A stretch of DNA of 64,000 nt. It comes from Prevotella sp. GTDB taxonomy: Bacteria > Bacteroidota > Bacteroidia > Bacteroidales > Bacteroidaceae. The first letter of the stretch is position 1; every line of letters starts with the position of its first letter. A model generated the notes under the pieces. The model searched no databases, was not told the origin of the DNA, and saw only the letters and a program-made list of their open reading frames with translations. This document shows, piece after piece, positions 43,611-52,412 of this stretch. The stretch spans positions 25,698 through 89,697 of the forward strand of contig JALETQ010000003.1 in NCBI GenBank assembly GCA_022781445.1, given 5' to 3'. The translations under genes were made by a program, and so were the position numbers.

Positions 43611-44990
43611 ATGAATACTATTATGTATAGGAATAATATAATCAAATACATCCTAACACTATTGTTGGGAGCAAGTGTGAATGTCGTCATCAATGCACAA
43701 AATTTCTCAACCATTGGTGAGATCAAACGACTTACCTCAAATACACATTTTACCATCACTTTCCAGCCCAATACGGTACAAGTTGCGATGTTGGAAAGAA
43801 ATGATACGGGTAATGTCGGCGGGACTTATTTATGGGATGGTAAAGACGGATTGTTTTTATTTAATGACATCTTGCCATCCTGGCCGATTAATGATCTAAA
43901 AGTCGGTGATTTTGTTAACGGGACTTTGTCCGGAGAGTGGGAATATAAGTATTGGGATGTTTACAATGCCGATGGAGAAATAACCATTGGAACAAATGCT
44001 CCCCTCGTGCCATTACAAGCAACAGGGAAGGATATAGTCGAAAATGGGGTATATAACAAATTTGGTCTGTATGAAATAAATGGAGTCTACAACCTTGATC
44101 GTTTGCAATTCATATCTGACGATGGGGTAGTGTTTAGCCTGGAAGATATTTTTCATCAGTTATTGCCCGGTATATCAAGTCATGGAACACTGAGAGCAAT
44201 GTTCTATCAAGGTGAAATTGCCAACTATCTTTGGCCATATCAAACCAACGCTTTTACACCTGATGATAAACCTTTTACACAAGAATCAAACATCAGTTCT
44301 GATGTGGTTTATAGTATTGCCGACCTGAAGAAATGCCTGACAAGTACTAAGCTTGAGATAAAAGATGGTTATAAAATTCAAGTAATTAACTCATTGGGCA
44401 ATGCTTATTTTCTCTGGGATGGGAAACAAGGTCTATTGTTACATGATGGTTTAAGAAAAATGGCAGGCATGATCAACAGGGGCAGCGTGATTACATCAGG
44501 TTCACTCTTTTGTGATACCCGAGCGGGTTTCTTTGGATTTACAGGTTCTGAAGATTTAGTCATAGAAGATAATCAAGCCGACATCGCGCCTGTCAATAAG
44601 AAAATAAAAGACATTTCGACCACAGATTTGTTTGGATATTTCAGATTATTTGGTCAAATTGAAAAAGGAAGGTATGGCAACTATGTTTTAAGGGATGGCG
44701 ATACTTATATAATACTGACAGATCACTTCAAATATGGAATTGATCTTGAAAAACTAATAGGCAAACAAGGTTATGTGAATGCTGTATACCATGTCGTGGG
44801 CAACTGTTTCATTGTGCATCCGGAGACATTCTTTGTAGAAGGAACCGATGGGATAACATCGACGCGTTTATCAGAACAAGAGAACCATAAAAAGAATTTC
44901 TACACAATAGACGGGAAACAAATAACAGACGTGTCAAGTATACAAAAAGGTATAGTCGTTGAAAACGGAAAGAAAGTGATAAGAGAATAA
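43611..44990 (+). CDS. Secreted protein with three OB-like repeats and a sorting tail
   Basis: 459 residues. The start may be the ATG at 43611 or MYRNN 12 nt later; a signal peptide (IIKYILTLLLGASVNVVINAQ) follows both. Three related segments are visible: GGTYLWDGKDGLFLFND (about 75), GNAYFLWDGKQGLLLHDG (about 265) and GNYVLRDGDTYIILTD (about 360), each in a roughly 100-residue strand-rich unit resembling the OB-like nucleic-acid or ligand folds found in Bacteroidota surface proteins. The end FYTIDGKQITDVSSIQKGIVVENGKKVIRE is a sorting-tail pattern. AT-rich like its upstream neighbour, which it follows by 177 bp. Function is unknown; expression with the GLUG protein is likely. Confidence 0.75.
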   Translation: MNTIMYRNNIIKYILTLLLGASVNVVINAQNFSTIGEIKRLTSNTHFTITFQPNTVQVAMLERNDTGNVGGTYLWDGKDGLFLFNDILPSWPINDLKVGDFVNGTLSGEWEYKYWDVYNADGEITIGTNAPLVPLQATGKDIVENGVYNKFGLYEINGVYNLDRLQFISDDGVVFSLEDIFHQLLPGISSHGTLRAMFYQGEIANYLWPYQTNAFTPDDKPFTQESNISSDVVYSIADLKKCLTSTKLEIKDGYKIQVINSLGNAYFLWDGKQGLLLHDGLRKMAGMINRGSVITSGSLFCDTRAGFFGFTGSEDLVIEDNQADIAPVNKKIKDISTTDLFGYFRLFGQIEKGRYGNYVLRDGDTYIILTDHFKYGIDLEKLIGKQGYVNAVYHVVGNCFIVHPETFFVEGTDGITSTRLSEQENHKKNFYTIDGKQITDVSSIQKGIVVENGKKVIRE

Positions 44991-45187
44991 TAAAAGCCGT
45001 GATGCAATTCTGTTTGGTGAACCCAATGGTTTGTTCATACAGACGGATGTGGACGATATTCCCAATAGGTCATCAGGCTTCCTGGTTCAAGATCTTACGA
45101 CATTTTTCGTTCTCTTGTCGGTGTCTGTCTGCCGATTGGCAATCGAACAACCCAGATTCGGTTTCCGTGAACGATTTGGGTTGAAGA

Positions 45188-45225
45188 AAGGCGACCGGGT
45201 CGGTATGGTTCGAGTCGGTCGCCTT
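45188..45225 (+). terminator. Terminator after the AT-rich gene pair
   Basis: AAGGCGACCG and CGGTCGCCTT form a perfect 10-bp stem with an 18-nt loop, followed by ATCTTTG. It lies about 200 nt after the 44990 stop, next to a repeat end. Confidence 0.65.
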
Positions 45226-45278
45226 ATCTTTGCGCCTATATTTTCGGTATCAACTCTTGCATAGAACAGGTCGCTACT

Positions 45279-45310
45279 TTTGGCAGAACGTGTGAATCTT
45301 GCTATATTTG
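45279..45310 (+). promoter_or_regulatory. ZIP transporter promoter
   Basis: Perfect TTTG (45279-45282), 20 nt, perfect TATATTTG (45303-45310); the ATG is at 45400. Confidence 0.7.
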
Positions 45311-45399
45311 CGCTTGAAAAGAAGGTTTGGGCTAAACCGGAAATATAATTCTGCGCGGTCTGGTGACCGTTTTTGGTCAAATCAATAAAAAAAGAAAGT

Positions 45400-46179
45400 A
45401 TGGATGCTGTTTTTTTAGGACTGTTGTTACCCTTTCTGGGTACTGTCATCGGATCGGCCTTTGTGTTTTTCATGCGCAAGGAGATGCCCGTTTTGCTTCA
45501 GAAAGCCTTGTTGGGCTTTGCTTCGGGTGTCATGGTTGCCGCCTCAGTGTGGTCGTTGCTCATTCCGAGCATGGACGTTTCTGCCGACCAAGGCAAATGG
45601 GCGGTGATGCCTGCGGTGGTGGGTTTCCTGCTGGGTGTGGGTTTCTTGTTGTTCTTGGACTATGTGACACCTCATCTACACATCGGTGACAATCGTCCCG
45701 AAGGTCCCCGTTCGCACTTGTCGCGCACTACGATGCTGGTTTTGGCCGTGACGATTCACAACCTGCCCGAAGGCATGGCGGTGGGCATTTTGCTGGCAGG
45801 GGCGTTGCAGGACGGCATGGAGATACCGATGGTTGCTGCCTTGACGATGTCGCTGGGCATTGCCATTCAGAACATTCCCGAAGGTGCGGTGGTGTCAATG
45901 CCCATGCGTGCCGCTGGCAATTCGCGTATGCGGTCGTTCGTGATCGGCACGCTGAGTGGTGTGGTCGAGCCGTTGGGAGGCATTTTGGTGATTCTGCTGG
46001 CAGCGTGGTTGGCTCCTGCCATGCCCTATATGTTGGCATTTGCCGCAGGAGCCATGCTGTATGTGGTGGTCGAGGAGCTGATACCCGAGGCATCGGAAGG
46101 CGAACACTCCAATCTCGGAACGATAGGTTTCGCGGTCGGTTTCGCCCTGATGATGGTACTCGACGTGGTGTTGGGTTAG
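45400..46179 (+). CDS. ZIP family divalent metal transporter
   Basis: 259 residues from the ATG at 45400, which follows AAAGAAAGT; the track's earlier start is within the leader. Eight predicted helices. The metal-binding helices show TIHNLPEGMAVGI (about 125-137) and IAIQNIPEGAVVSMPM (about 160-175), the HNxPEG signature of the GufA/ZupT-like ZIP proteins. A short cytoplasmic loop HLHIGDNRPEGPRSH precedes them. The protein imports zinc or related divalent metals across the inner membrane; selectivity is unknown. It converges with the Na/Pi transporter gene with a 4-bp overlap at the stops. Confidence 0.92.
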   Translation: MDAVFLGLLLPFLGTVIGSAFVFFMRKEMPVLLQKALLGFASGVMVAASVWSLLIPSMDVSADQGKWAVMPAVVGFLLGVGFLLFLDYVTPHLHIGDNRPEGPRSHLSRTTMLVLAVTIHNLPEGMAVGILLAGALQDGMEIPMVAALTMSLGIAIQNIPEGAVVSMPMRAAGNSRMRSFVIGTLSGVVEPLGGILVILLAAWLAPAMPYMLAFAAGAMLYVVVEELIPEASEGEHSNLGTIGFAVGFALMMVLDVVLG

Positions 46180-47867
46180 TCGGGTTTCTTGCTTCCCACT
46201 CTTGCTTCGACTACATTGAGCACATAGTCCGCCAGTTTTTCGCACTCGTTGATGATGTCCATGAAGTAAGTTCCTATGGTGTAGGTGTACCGGTGCTCAT
46301 TGACATTGGTGATGTTTTGGCTCTTGAGTTGGTTGCGATAGCGGTTGATTTCGTTCTCGATGTTGAACGAGCGGGTGACATCGATATTCTCTTTTCTGCC
46401 CTTGAGCATCATCGCCATTTGTGAAAGTGCCTCATCGGCAAGCTCCATCATCTGCTTGATGCAGTCATATTGTTGTTCGGTGAAATCTTCTTTGCCCGTT
46501 TCTTTGCGGCTGATGATGCGGGCAATGTTGTAACAGCTGTCGCCGATACTTTCTATTTCGCTGATTTCGCGGAGCATGGCACGTATCTTGGCTTTGGTCT
46601 CGTCGCTCAGATGCGCATCGCTCACCTTCTCGAGATACTTCGCAATCTCTATTTCCATGTTGTCGCTGATGCCTTCGTATTTTTCGATGCGGGCGTAAGC
46701 CTTGGCAAAGCGTGTTTCGTCGCGTTCCACGAGGAGTTCTCTCACCATGCCGTACATGCGCTGTATGCGGTCGGTAAAGAGCGATATTTCCTTTTGGGCT
46801 TCGAGTACCGACAACTCGGGAGTTTCCATGATACCTCCCTGAATGTAACGTAGGCGGAACTCTTCATCCTCATCGTTCTTGCCGGGTTTGACAATCCAGC
46901 ACACTACGCGTTCTATTTGGGGAATGAACCAGATGAGGATGGCGGTGTTGGTGATGTTGAAAGCGGTGTGAAAGGCAGCCAGTGCAAACGAGAGGTGTAC
47001 GGGATCGGGATGCTTGTTCGAGGTGGGATCGAAGCCGACGACGTTGCAGCAGATGTTGACAAAGGGATAGAGTACGCACAAAATCCACATCACACCGAAG
47101 ATATTGAATACCAAGTGAGCCATCGCTGCACGCCGTGCCTGTGTGTTTCCGGTGAGGGCTGCAAGATTGGCGGTGAGCGTGGTGCCGATGTTTTCACCCA
47201 TGACGAGTGCCACACCCTGATAAATGGGCAGCACACCACTGGTACACAACACCATCGTGATGGCCATCAGCGCAGCCGACGATTGGACAATGCAGGTGAG
47301 CAGTGTGCCGATGACAAGGAAAATGATGATGGTGAGATAGCTGTCGGGATTGAAAGAGGCAAAGAAGTCGATGAGATCTTGATTATGGCCGAGGTCCATC
47401 TCCTTGCCCGTCTGGCTCAGAACGCCCAGCGAGAAAAACATGAATGCCACGCCGTAAAGAAAGTCACCGAGGTAGCGATGGCGCTTGGAATATATCAACA
47501 TGATGCCGATGAGGAAGGCGGGCCACACGAAGTCGGTGATGTTGAGCGAAAAACCGGCAGACATGATCCATGCCGTTAGCGTGGTTCCGATGTTGGAACC
47601 CATGATGACTGAAATGGATTGTGCCAACGTCAGCAGTCCGGCGTTGACAAAAGACACCGTCATGACGGTGGTGGCACTGGAGGACTGAACCGCCACTGTG
47701 ATGAGCATGCCGGTGAGAACACCCGTGAAACGGTTGGTGGTCATGGCTCCCAAGATGTGGCGCAGTTGTGGACCTGCCATCTTTTGCAGGGCTTCGCTCA
47801 TCACTTTCATGCCGTAGATGAGTAACGCCAATGCTCCGATGAGCTTCAAGATAATCGTAATAGACAT
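46176..47867 (-). CDS. Na/Pi cotransporter with PhoU domain
   Basis: 563 residues. The N-terminal half (about 1-320) has two inverted Na/Pi cotransporter repeats with the QSSSA signature twice: ITVAVQSSSATTVMTVSFVNAG and LTCIVQSSAALMAITMVLC. The C-terminal half (about 345-550) is a PhoU-like helical bundle (EGISDNMEIEIAKYLEKVSD; ESIGDSCYNIARIISRKETG). Such proteins of the NptA/YjbB type move phosphate with sodium, import or export, and the PhoU part is thought to regulate flux. No pst or pho genes are adjacent. The stop overlaps the convergent ZIP gene. Confidence 0.92.
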   Translation of the reverse strand: MSITIILKLIGALALLIYGMKVMSEALQKMAGPQLRHILGAMTTNRFTGVLTGMLITVAVQSSSATTVMTVSFVNAGLLTLAQSISVIMGSNIGTTLTAWIMSAGFSLNITDFVWPAFLIGIMLIYSKRHRYLGDFLYGVAFMFFSLGVLSQTGKEMDLGHNQDLIDFFASFNPDSYLTIIIFLVIGTLLTCIVQSSAALMAITMVLCTSGVLPIYQGVALVMGENIGTTLTANLAALTGNTQARRAAMAHLVFNIFGVMWILCVLYPFVNICCNVVGFDPTSNKHPDPVHLSFALAAFHTAFNITNTAILIWFIPQIERVVCWIVKPGKNDEDEEFRLRYIQGGIMETPELSVLEAQKEISLFTDRIQRMYGMVRELLVERDETRFAKAYARIEKYEGISDNMEIEIAKYLEKVSDAHLSDETKAKIRAMLREISEIESIGDSCYNIARIISRKETGKEDFTEQQYDCIKQMMELADEALSQMAMMLKGRKENIDVTRSFNIENEINRYRNQLKSQNITNVNEHRYTYTIGTYFMDIINECEKLADYVLNVVEARVGSKKPD

Positions 47868-48411
47868 ATTGTTTTTTGTGAAGTGAAGTTATCTCGGTGA
47901 CACGAGCGACAGGAATGAAGCCCGATGGAGGTACGGTAAATGTCGGCCACCTTGCGAAAGAATGAGCGTTTGTCGGAGAAAGCGGCAGCATCATGCCTGT
48001 CTGAAAAGCAGCAAGCAGGAAAGAGCGAAGCCAAAAAAGGGACAAACGGTCGCAAAGGTGTAGAATCTATCATCTGCCAATTGTTTAACAAGTGCCGGAA
48101 CGCATGTCCGACAAGGGTGAACGGTGTGCCACAAGGCATCCTTTCAATGGTACGGGACGTTGAATTCCGCATCCGAAACCGCTCTAATCTCTTGCAAAAT
48201 TACGGAAAAATTCCATTTCGTCGATTGTAAAAGATATTACATTTGTGTTACATCTTGAACGGGCAGGCTGCAAAAAAGCAAACAAGCCGTGCATATAACG
48301 AATTGTTCGTCAATGGACTATAATTTCCCGGGAGTCATCCGAAAAGTGGTCATGAAAATGAAATGTCGAAGTCGTTGCACAGCCTGTGCGGAGGAGAAAG
48401 GGCGGCAGACA
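47868..48411. other. Intergenic region, Na/Pi gene / YitT gene
   Basis: 544 bp. A minus-strand -7-like TAATTTTG (48195-48202) could serve the Na/Pi gene; its -33 is weak. No repeat or ORF is convincing. Confidence 0.45.
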
Positions 48412-49347
48412 TCAGACCTTGTCGGCCAAGTTACCGTCGGTCGATGGCTTGACGGTACGGTGTTTGACTTTCATACGGTCAAAGCCTTCGCCATAAACGC
48501 CTGTTACGGAACTGAGAGAAACGAAGGCGGCCGGGTCGCAATCGTGGATGATCTGCATGATTCGTTTGTATTCTCTTTGTCTGGCAAGCACGAAAAGCAC
48601 TTTCGACGCATTGCCCGTATAGGCTCCTTGGGCTTCGAGCCTGGTGCAGCCGCGACGGGTTTCATTGTTGATGCGGCGGGATATTTCATCGTATTTCTCG
48701 GAAATGATGAAGAACTGGATGGATCGGTGCATGGAATGAATGACCTGATCGATACAGAAGGCGGTGACATAGAGTACCACGTAGCCGAAGATGACACGTT
48801 CCCAATCTTTCAGAACAACGTAGCTGGAGGTGATGATGACGATGTCACAGATCATAATGACGTGACCCAAGGAGATGTCGCGGTACTTGTTGATGACAGC
48901 AGCCACGATGTCGGTGCCGCCGGCACTGCCGTTGGAGGCGAGACCCAGTCCCACGCCGCAACCGCAAAACACGGATCCGATGATGCACGCCATGAAAGGC
49001 TGGTCGCGCAACAGCGACAGCGAAGCGGCAAAATCACGCGTGAGCGACAGCGACAAGGTGAGTACCGTCACACCGAAAACCGTCTTCACGCAAAACCGCC
49101 AGCCCAAGACCTTCAGGGCAACCGCCAGCAAAATGATGTTGATGGTGAAGTAAGTGACCTGTGCAGGTATCTTCAGCACACTCCATTCGAGGATGGAAGC
49201 GATGCCGGGTACACCGCCGGTAGTGATGTTGTTGGGGAGCAGAAAGACCGACCAGCCGATACAATAGGACAGCATGGCAATGGTTATCATGAGGTAATCG
49301 CGAATTTCCCGGTGGATGGCTTTGCGCGAGACAGACGGTGTATTCAT
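48412..49347 (-). CDS. YitT/DUF2179 family membrane protein
   Basis: 311 residues from the ATG at 49347 (MNTPSVSRKAIHREIRDYLMITIAM). Five to six hydrophobic helices carry the family motifs FLLPNNITTGGVPGIASIL and GLGLASNGSAGGTDIVAAVINKYR. The C-terminal domain (about 225-300, QFFIISEKYDEISRRI ... TRLEAQGAYTGNASKVLFVLARQRE) is DUF2179. The YitT family is common in bacteria and is of unknown transport function. The last 20 residues (RMKVKHRTVKPSTDG) are a basic tail. It stands alone, 219 bp after the MFS gene on the same strand. Confidence 0.88.
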   Translation of the reverse strand: MNTPSVSRKAIHREIRDYLMITIAMLSYCIGWSVFLLPNNITTGGVPGIASILEWSVLKIPAQVTYFTINIILLAVALKVLGWRFCVKTVFGVTVLTLSLSLTRDFAASLSLLRDQPFMACIIGSVFCGCGVGLGLASNGSAGGTDIVAAVINKYRDISLGHVIMICDIVIITSSYVVLKDWERVIFGYVVLYVTAFCIDQVIHSMHRSIQFFIISEKYDEISRRINNETRRGCTRLEAQGAYTGNASKVLFVLARQREYKRIMQIIHDCDPAAFVSLSSVTGVYGEGFDRMKVKHRTVKPSTDGNLADKV

Positions 49348-49565
49348 TTCTTGATGGGTTGGGGCAGTTTGTTTTGGTTGCAAATGTACTATATTTTTTT
49401 CAAATGCCGCAATGCTTCGGGTGTTCTTCTTCGGGACATAAAGGCGGAATGTCGCCTACGAATGACCGACTGACACCGCCATGTAGGAGTGTTGTCGTCA
49501 TGGTTTCGCAAGTCCCAATCGGCCGTGAGTCCGAGTGGAACCCGATTGGTTGTCGGACTGAATGG

Positions 49566-50915
49566 TTATGCCTCAACCTCTTGTGTCTTGGTTTCACGGA
49601 TGAAGAACACGCTGGCGGCACCCAGAAACAGCAGTACGCCCGCCACAACCATCATGTTGGTCTGCACCGAACCCACCAAACCCAGGATGATGCCACCCAG
49701 AAGGGCAGCCACAATCTGGGGAACACAGATGGTGCCGTTGAACAATCCGAGGTAAACTCCCATGTGTCCGCGACCCTGAAGGGCGTTGGTGACCATGGCA
49801 AAAGGCATGGCGAGGATGGCTGCCCATGCACAGCCGATGAGCAGGAAGGGAACAAACTGCATATACTGATTGCTGAAAAGAGGAACGGTGGCAAAGCCGA
49901 TGCCGCCCAACACAAGGCTCAGTGCGTAGGCAAACTTACGGTTCTTGAAGCGTGGAAGAACCACAGCCCATGCCACACTGCCCAAGGCTTGTACGGCGTA
50001 GAGGATGCCCACCCAGTTGCCTGCCACCTGATAATCGGATGTTTTGGCCGCATCGGCCAAACTCATGTCCACACCCCAACACGTGGCAGCGATTGCTCCG
50101 TTGGTGTAAGTCCACATATACATGAAGGCTGCCCAGCAGAAAAACTGTACCAATCCCACTTGCCAAAAGGTGGCGGGGGCTTTCTTCAGCAAGTGGATGA
50201 TATTGACTTTCTCTTCATTGAGAGGCTTGGACAAGCCGTTGTAGGCTGCATAATCCTGCGGATTCCATTCCTTGACTTTTATGGTAGTGTAGATGACGCA
50301 GAGTATCAGTATGGCAGCACCGATGTAAAACGACCAGATCACCGAGTCGGGCACGATGCCTTTGGGGGCTTTGTTGGAAATGCCGATGGCAGTAAAGACA
50401 AAAGGAAAGATGAAACCCGCCACCGAACCGGCATTGCACAGGAAGCTTTGGATGCTGTAAGCCAGTCCTTTCTGCTTCTCGTTCACCATGTCGCCCACGA
50501 GCATTTTGAACGGTTGCATCGCCATGTTGATGCTTGTATCGAGAAACATGAGTGCCACCAAGCCGAAAATCATGGCAGTAGACACCGCCATTCCGAACGA
50601 ACCGGCATTGGGAAGAAGGCACATCACGAGTACCGAGCAGGCTGCTCCTATAAATAGATAAGGTATACGACGACCGAAACGCGTCCATGTCTTGTCCGAA
50701 AGAGTACCCACGATGGGTTGGACGATGATACCCATTAAAGGTGGAAGTATCCAAAAATAGCTTAAGGAATGGGGATCGGCACCGAGTGTGGCGAATATTC
50801 GGGTGATGTTTGCACTCTGAAGTGCATAAGCAATTTGTACACCGAAGAATCCGAAACTAAGATTCCACAGGTTCCAAAACGACATGTCGGGTTTGTTCTT
50901 CAGGTTGTAGTTCAT
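49566..50915 (-). CDS. MFS sugar transporter (SLC45/maltose-type)
   Basis: 449 residues from the ATG at 50915 (MNYNLKNKPDMSFWNLWNLSFGFFGVQIAYALQ); the track's upstream extension lies in the lacI-MFS spacer. Twelve helices. The GTLSDKTWTRFGRRIPYLFIG motif after helix 2 and SINMAMQPFKMLVGDMV mark the glycoside/SLC45-like branch of the MFS, which includes maltose transporters next to SusCD loci. It likely brings maltose or maltodextrin from the periplasm into the cytoplasm by cation symport. It is the second gene of a lacI-MFS pair, opposite to susCDEF, and presumably under the same regulator. Confidence 0.88.
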   Translation of the reverse strand: MNYNLKNKPDMSFWNLWNLSFGFFGVQIAYALQSANITRIFATLGADPHSLSYFWILPPLMGIIVQPIVGTLSDKTWTRFGRRIPYLFIGAACSVLVMCLLPNAGSFGMAVSTAMIFGLVALMFLDTSINMAMQPFKMLVGDMVNEKQKGLAYSIQSFLCNAGSVAGFIFPFVFTAIGISNKAPKGIVPDSVIWSFYIGAAILILCVIYTTIKVKEWNPQDYAAYNGLSKPLNEEKVNIIHLLKKAPATFWQVGLVQFFCWAAFMYMWTYTNGAIAATCWGVDMSLADAAKTSDYQVAGNWVGILYAVQALGSVAWAVVLPRFKNRKFAYALSLVLGGIGFATVPLFSNQYMQFVPFLLIGCAWAAILAMPFAMVTNALQGRGHMGVYLGLFNGTICVPQIVAALLGGIILGLVGSVQTNMMVVAGVLLFLGAASVFFIRETKTQEVEA

Positions 50916-51074
50916 GTTGATTCGTGCTTGGAAAGGCTTTGAAGAATGCTTGAAACGGCATGTGTATGGCGGCACACGCCCTTGCGGCTTGCCGCTGCCG
51001 GGTTTGTTCTTCTGCCTTGATGGTTGTTGAAAGGGTGAGTCTGATGGATGTAATCCTGTTTTCTGGAAGGCTGT

Positions 51075-52100
51075 TTATCGGGTGGTTCCTCTCACGATGA
51101 GTCGGGTCCGCACCACCCGCTTTTCGATTTTGTCGGCCGGGAACAGCCCTTCCACCTGTCCAATCAGGATGTTGGCAGCCTCTTCGCCGACAATTTTGCC
51201 GCGTTGTTCGACCGTGGTCAGCATGGGTTCGCACGCTGTTGCCCGTTCGCCGTTGGTAAAACCGCAAATCGAAATGTCTTCGGGTACACGGTAACCCATA
51301 CGTTTCACCGTATATAATATGCCGATGGCCGTGTCGTCATTGACGGCAAAAAAGGCATCGGGCGGTGTGTCGAGTGCCATGACATCGGGTGTGATCATCT
51401 CGGCATCGGTGCGGTTGTCGCAGTAGCGCACGAGTCTTTCGTCAAATGTCAGGCCGTTCTTGAGGAGTGCATCGCGATAGCCGTTGAATCTGTTTTTTGA
51501 AATCTCGAGGCGCATCGTCGACCCGTAGTAGGCGATGTTCCTGCAGCCCGTGTCAATGAGATGGCTCACGGCAGTGTACGCTCCCATATAATCATCGACC
51601 ACAACGCGGTTGGCATTGATGCCCGTACATATCCGGTCGTAGAATACTAACGGCATGCCCAGATCCAACAACTTTTGGAAATGCTCGTACTGCATGGTGT
51701 CTTTGGCTTGCGAAACGATGACGCCTGCCACCTTGTTCTCGTAAAAAGACTGGCAGATACCTACTTCGCGGAGATAATTTTCGTTGCTTTGTGCAACCAT
51801 CAACCGGTATCCTCGGGCGGAAGCCTCTTCTTCAATGCCGCTCAAAATCGACGAAAAATAATAGTGATTGAGCTGTGGCACGATGACACCGATGACTTTT
51901 CTGGGCTTCATTCGGTTGTTACGCAACGAAGCAGCCATGGCGTTAGGGAAGAAATTATGTGATTCGGCGTAGGCCTTGATTGCTGCACGCCGCTCCTCGC
52001 TGATGCGCGGACTATCTTTCAGTGCGCGCGAAACCGTTGCCACAGACACGCCAAGTGCCTGTGCAATATCTTTCATCGTGATGGGAGTTTCTTCTTTCAT
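51075..52100 (-). CDS. LacI family transcriptional regulator
   Basis: 341 residues. The N-terminal helix-turn-helix ITMKDIAQALGVSVATVSRALKDSPRISEERRAAI is the LacI signature with hinge SHNFFPNAMAASLRNN. The rest is a periplasmic-binding-protein-like sensor domain (VIGVIVPQLNHYYFSSILSGIEEEA ... PPDAFFAVNDDTAIG ... DISICGFTNG). Divergent from susC and upstream of a maltose-type MFS gene, it probably controls both in response to maltose or a maltodextrin, a substitute for the SusR sensor of Bacteroides. A palindromic pair in the spacer fits its operator. A minus-strand -7 box TATCTTTG (52194-52201) precedes the gene. Confidence 0.92.
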   Translation of the reverse strand: MKEETPITMKDIAQALGVSVATVSRALKDSPRISEERRAAIKAYAESHNFFPNAMAASLRNNRMKPRKVIGVIVPQLNHYYFSSILSGIEEEASARGYRLMVAQSNENYLREVGICQSFYENKVAGVIVSQAKDTMQYEHFQKLLDLGMPLVFYDRICTGINANRVVVDDYMGAYTAVSHLIDTGCRNIAYYGSTMRLEISKNRFNGYRDALLKNGLTFDERLVRYCDNRTDAEMITPDVMALDTPPDAFFAVNDDTAIGILYTVKRMGYRVPEDISICGFTNGERATACEPMLTTVEQRGKIVGEEAANILIGQVEGLFPADKIEKRVVRTRLIVRGTTR

Positions 52101-52255
52101 ATCGAATTGTTTGATGATTTTCTTGGGTTGTTGGCATCGGATTCAGATAGCTTTTCTCGTTTCCTTAAAAGCGTCGTAATGTCTTTGCAATTACAAAGAT
52201 AAACAAATTATGCAACAGAAATTCTTTCTTTATGGATTAGTTAAGGAATGGCAAT

Positions 52256-52280
52256 GCAAGCGTTTGCGCAATACGTATTG
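52256..52280. promoter_or_regulatory. Probable LacI-family operator pair
   Basis: GCAAGCGTTTGC (52256-52267) has the centre-CG palindrome of LacI-family sites with one mismatch. It is followed at once by the perfect palindrome CAATACGTATTG (52269-52280). Both lie between the two divergent promoters. Confidence 0.65.
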
Positions 52281-52322
52281 GATTTTTTGCATTAAAAACG
52301 TGCTACCTATGTGTAATAAATT

Positions 52323-52330
52323 TAATTTTG
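52323..52330 (+). promoter_or_regulatory. susC -7 element
   Basis: TAATTTTG matches the -7 consensus exactly. The -33 site 20 nt upstream (CGTG) is poor, as expected for an activated promoter. Confidence 0.55.
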
Positions 52331-52412
52331 CAGCAACAATGCGCCCTTTCGGCGTGACTAACCTATCGAAGAAATTTTAATAATTCATTTTAATAACAAT
52401 CTTAAACAAACA

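Larger units (their letters stand above)
44991..45399. other. Intergenic region before the ZIP gene
   Basis: Contains a degenerate MITE-like copy (about 45055-45184: left CCCAATAGGTCATCAGG, right GAACGATTTGGGTTGAA), the terminator at 45188-45225 and the ZIP promoter. Confidence 0.55.
52101..52412. other. lacI-susC divergent control region
   Basis: 312 bp with the lacI -7 box (52194-52201), two adjacent palindromes (52256-52280) and the susC -7 box (52323-52330). Confidence 0.65.
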
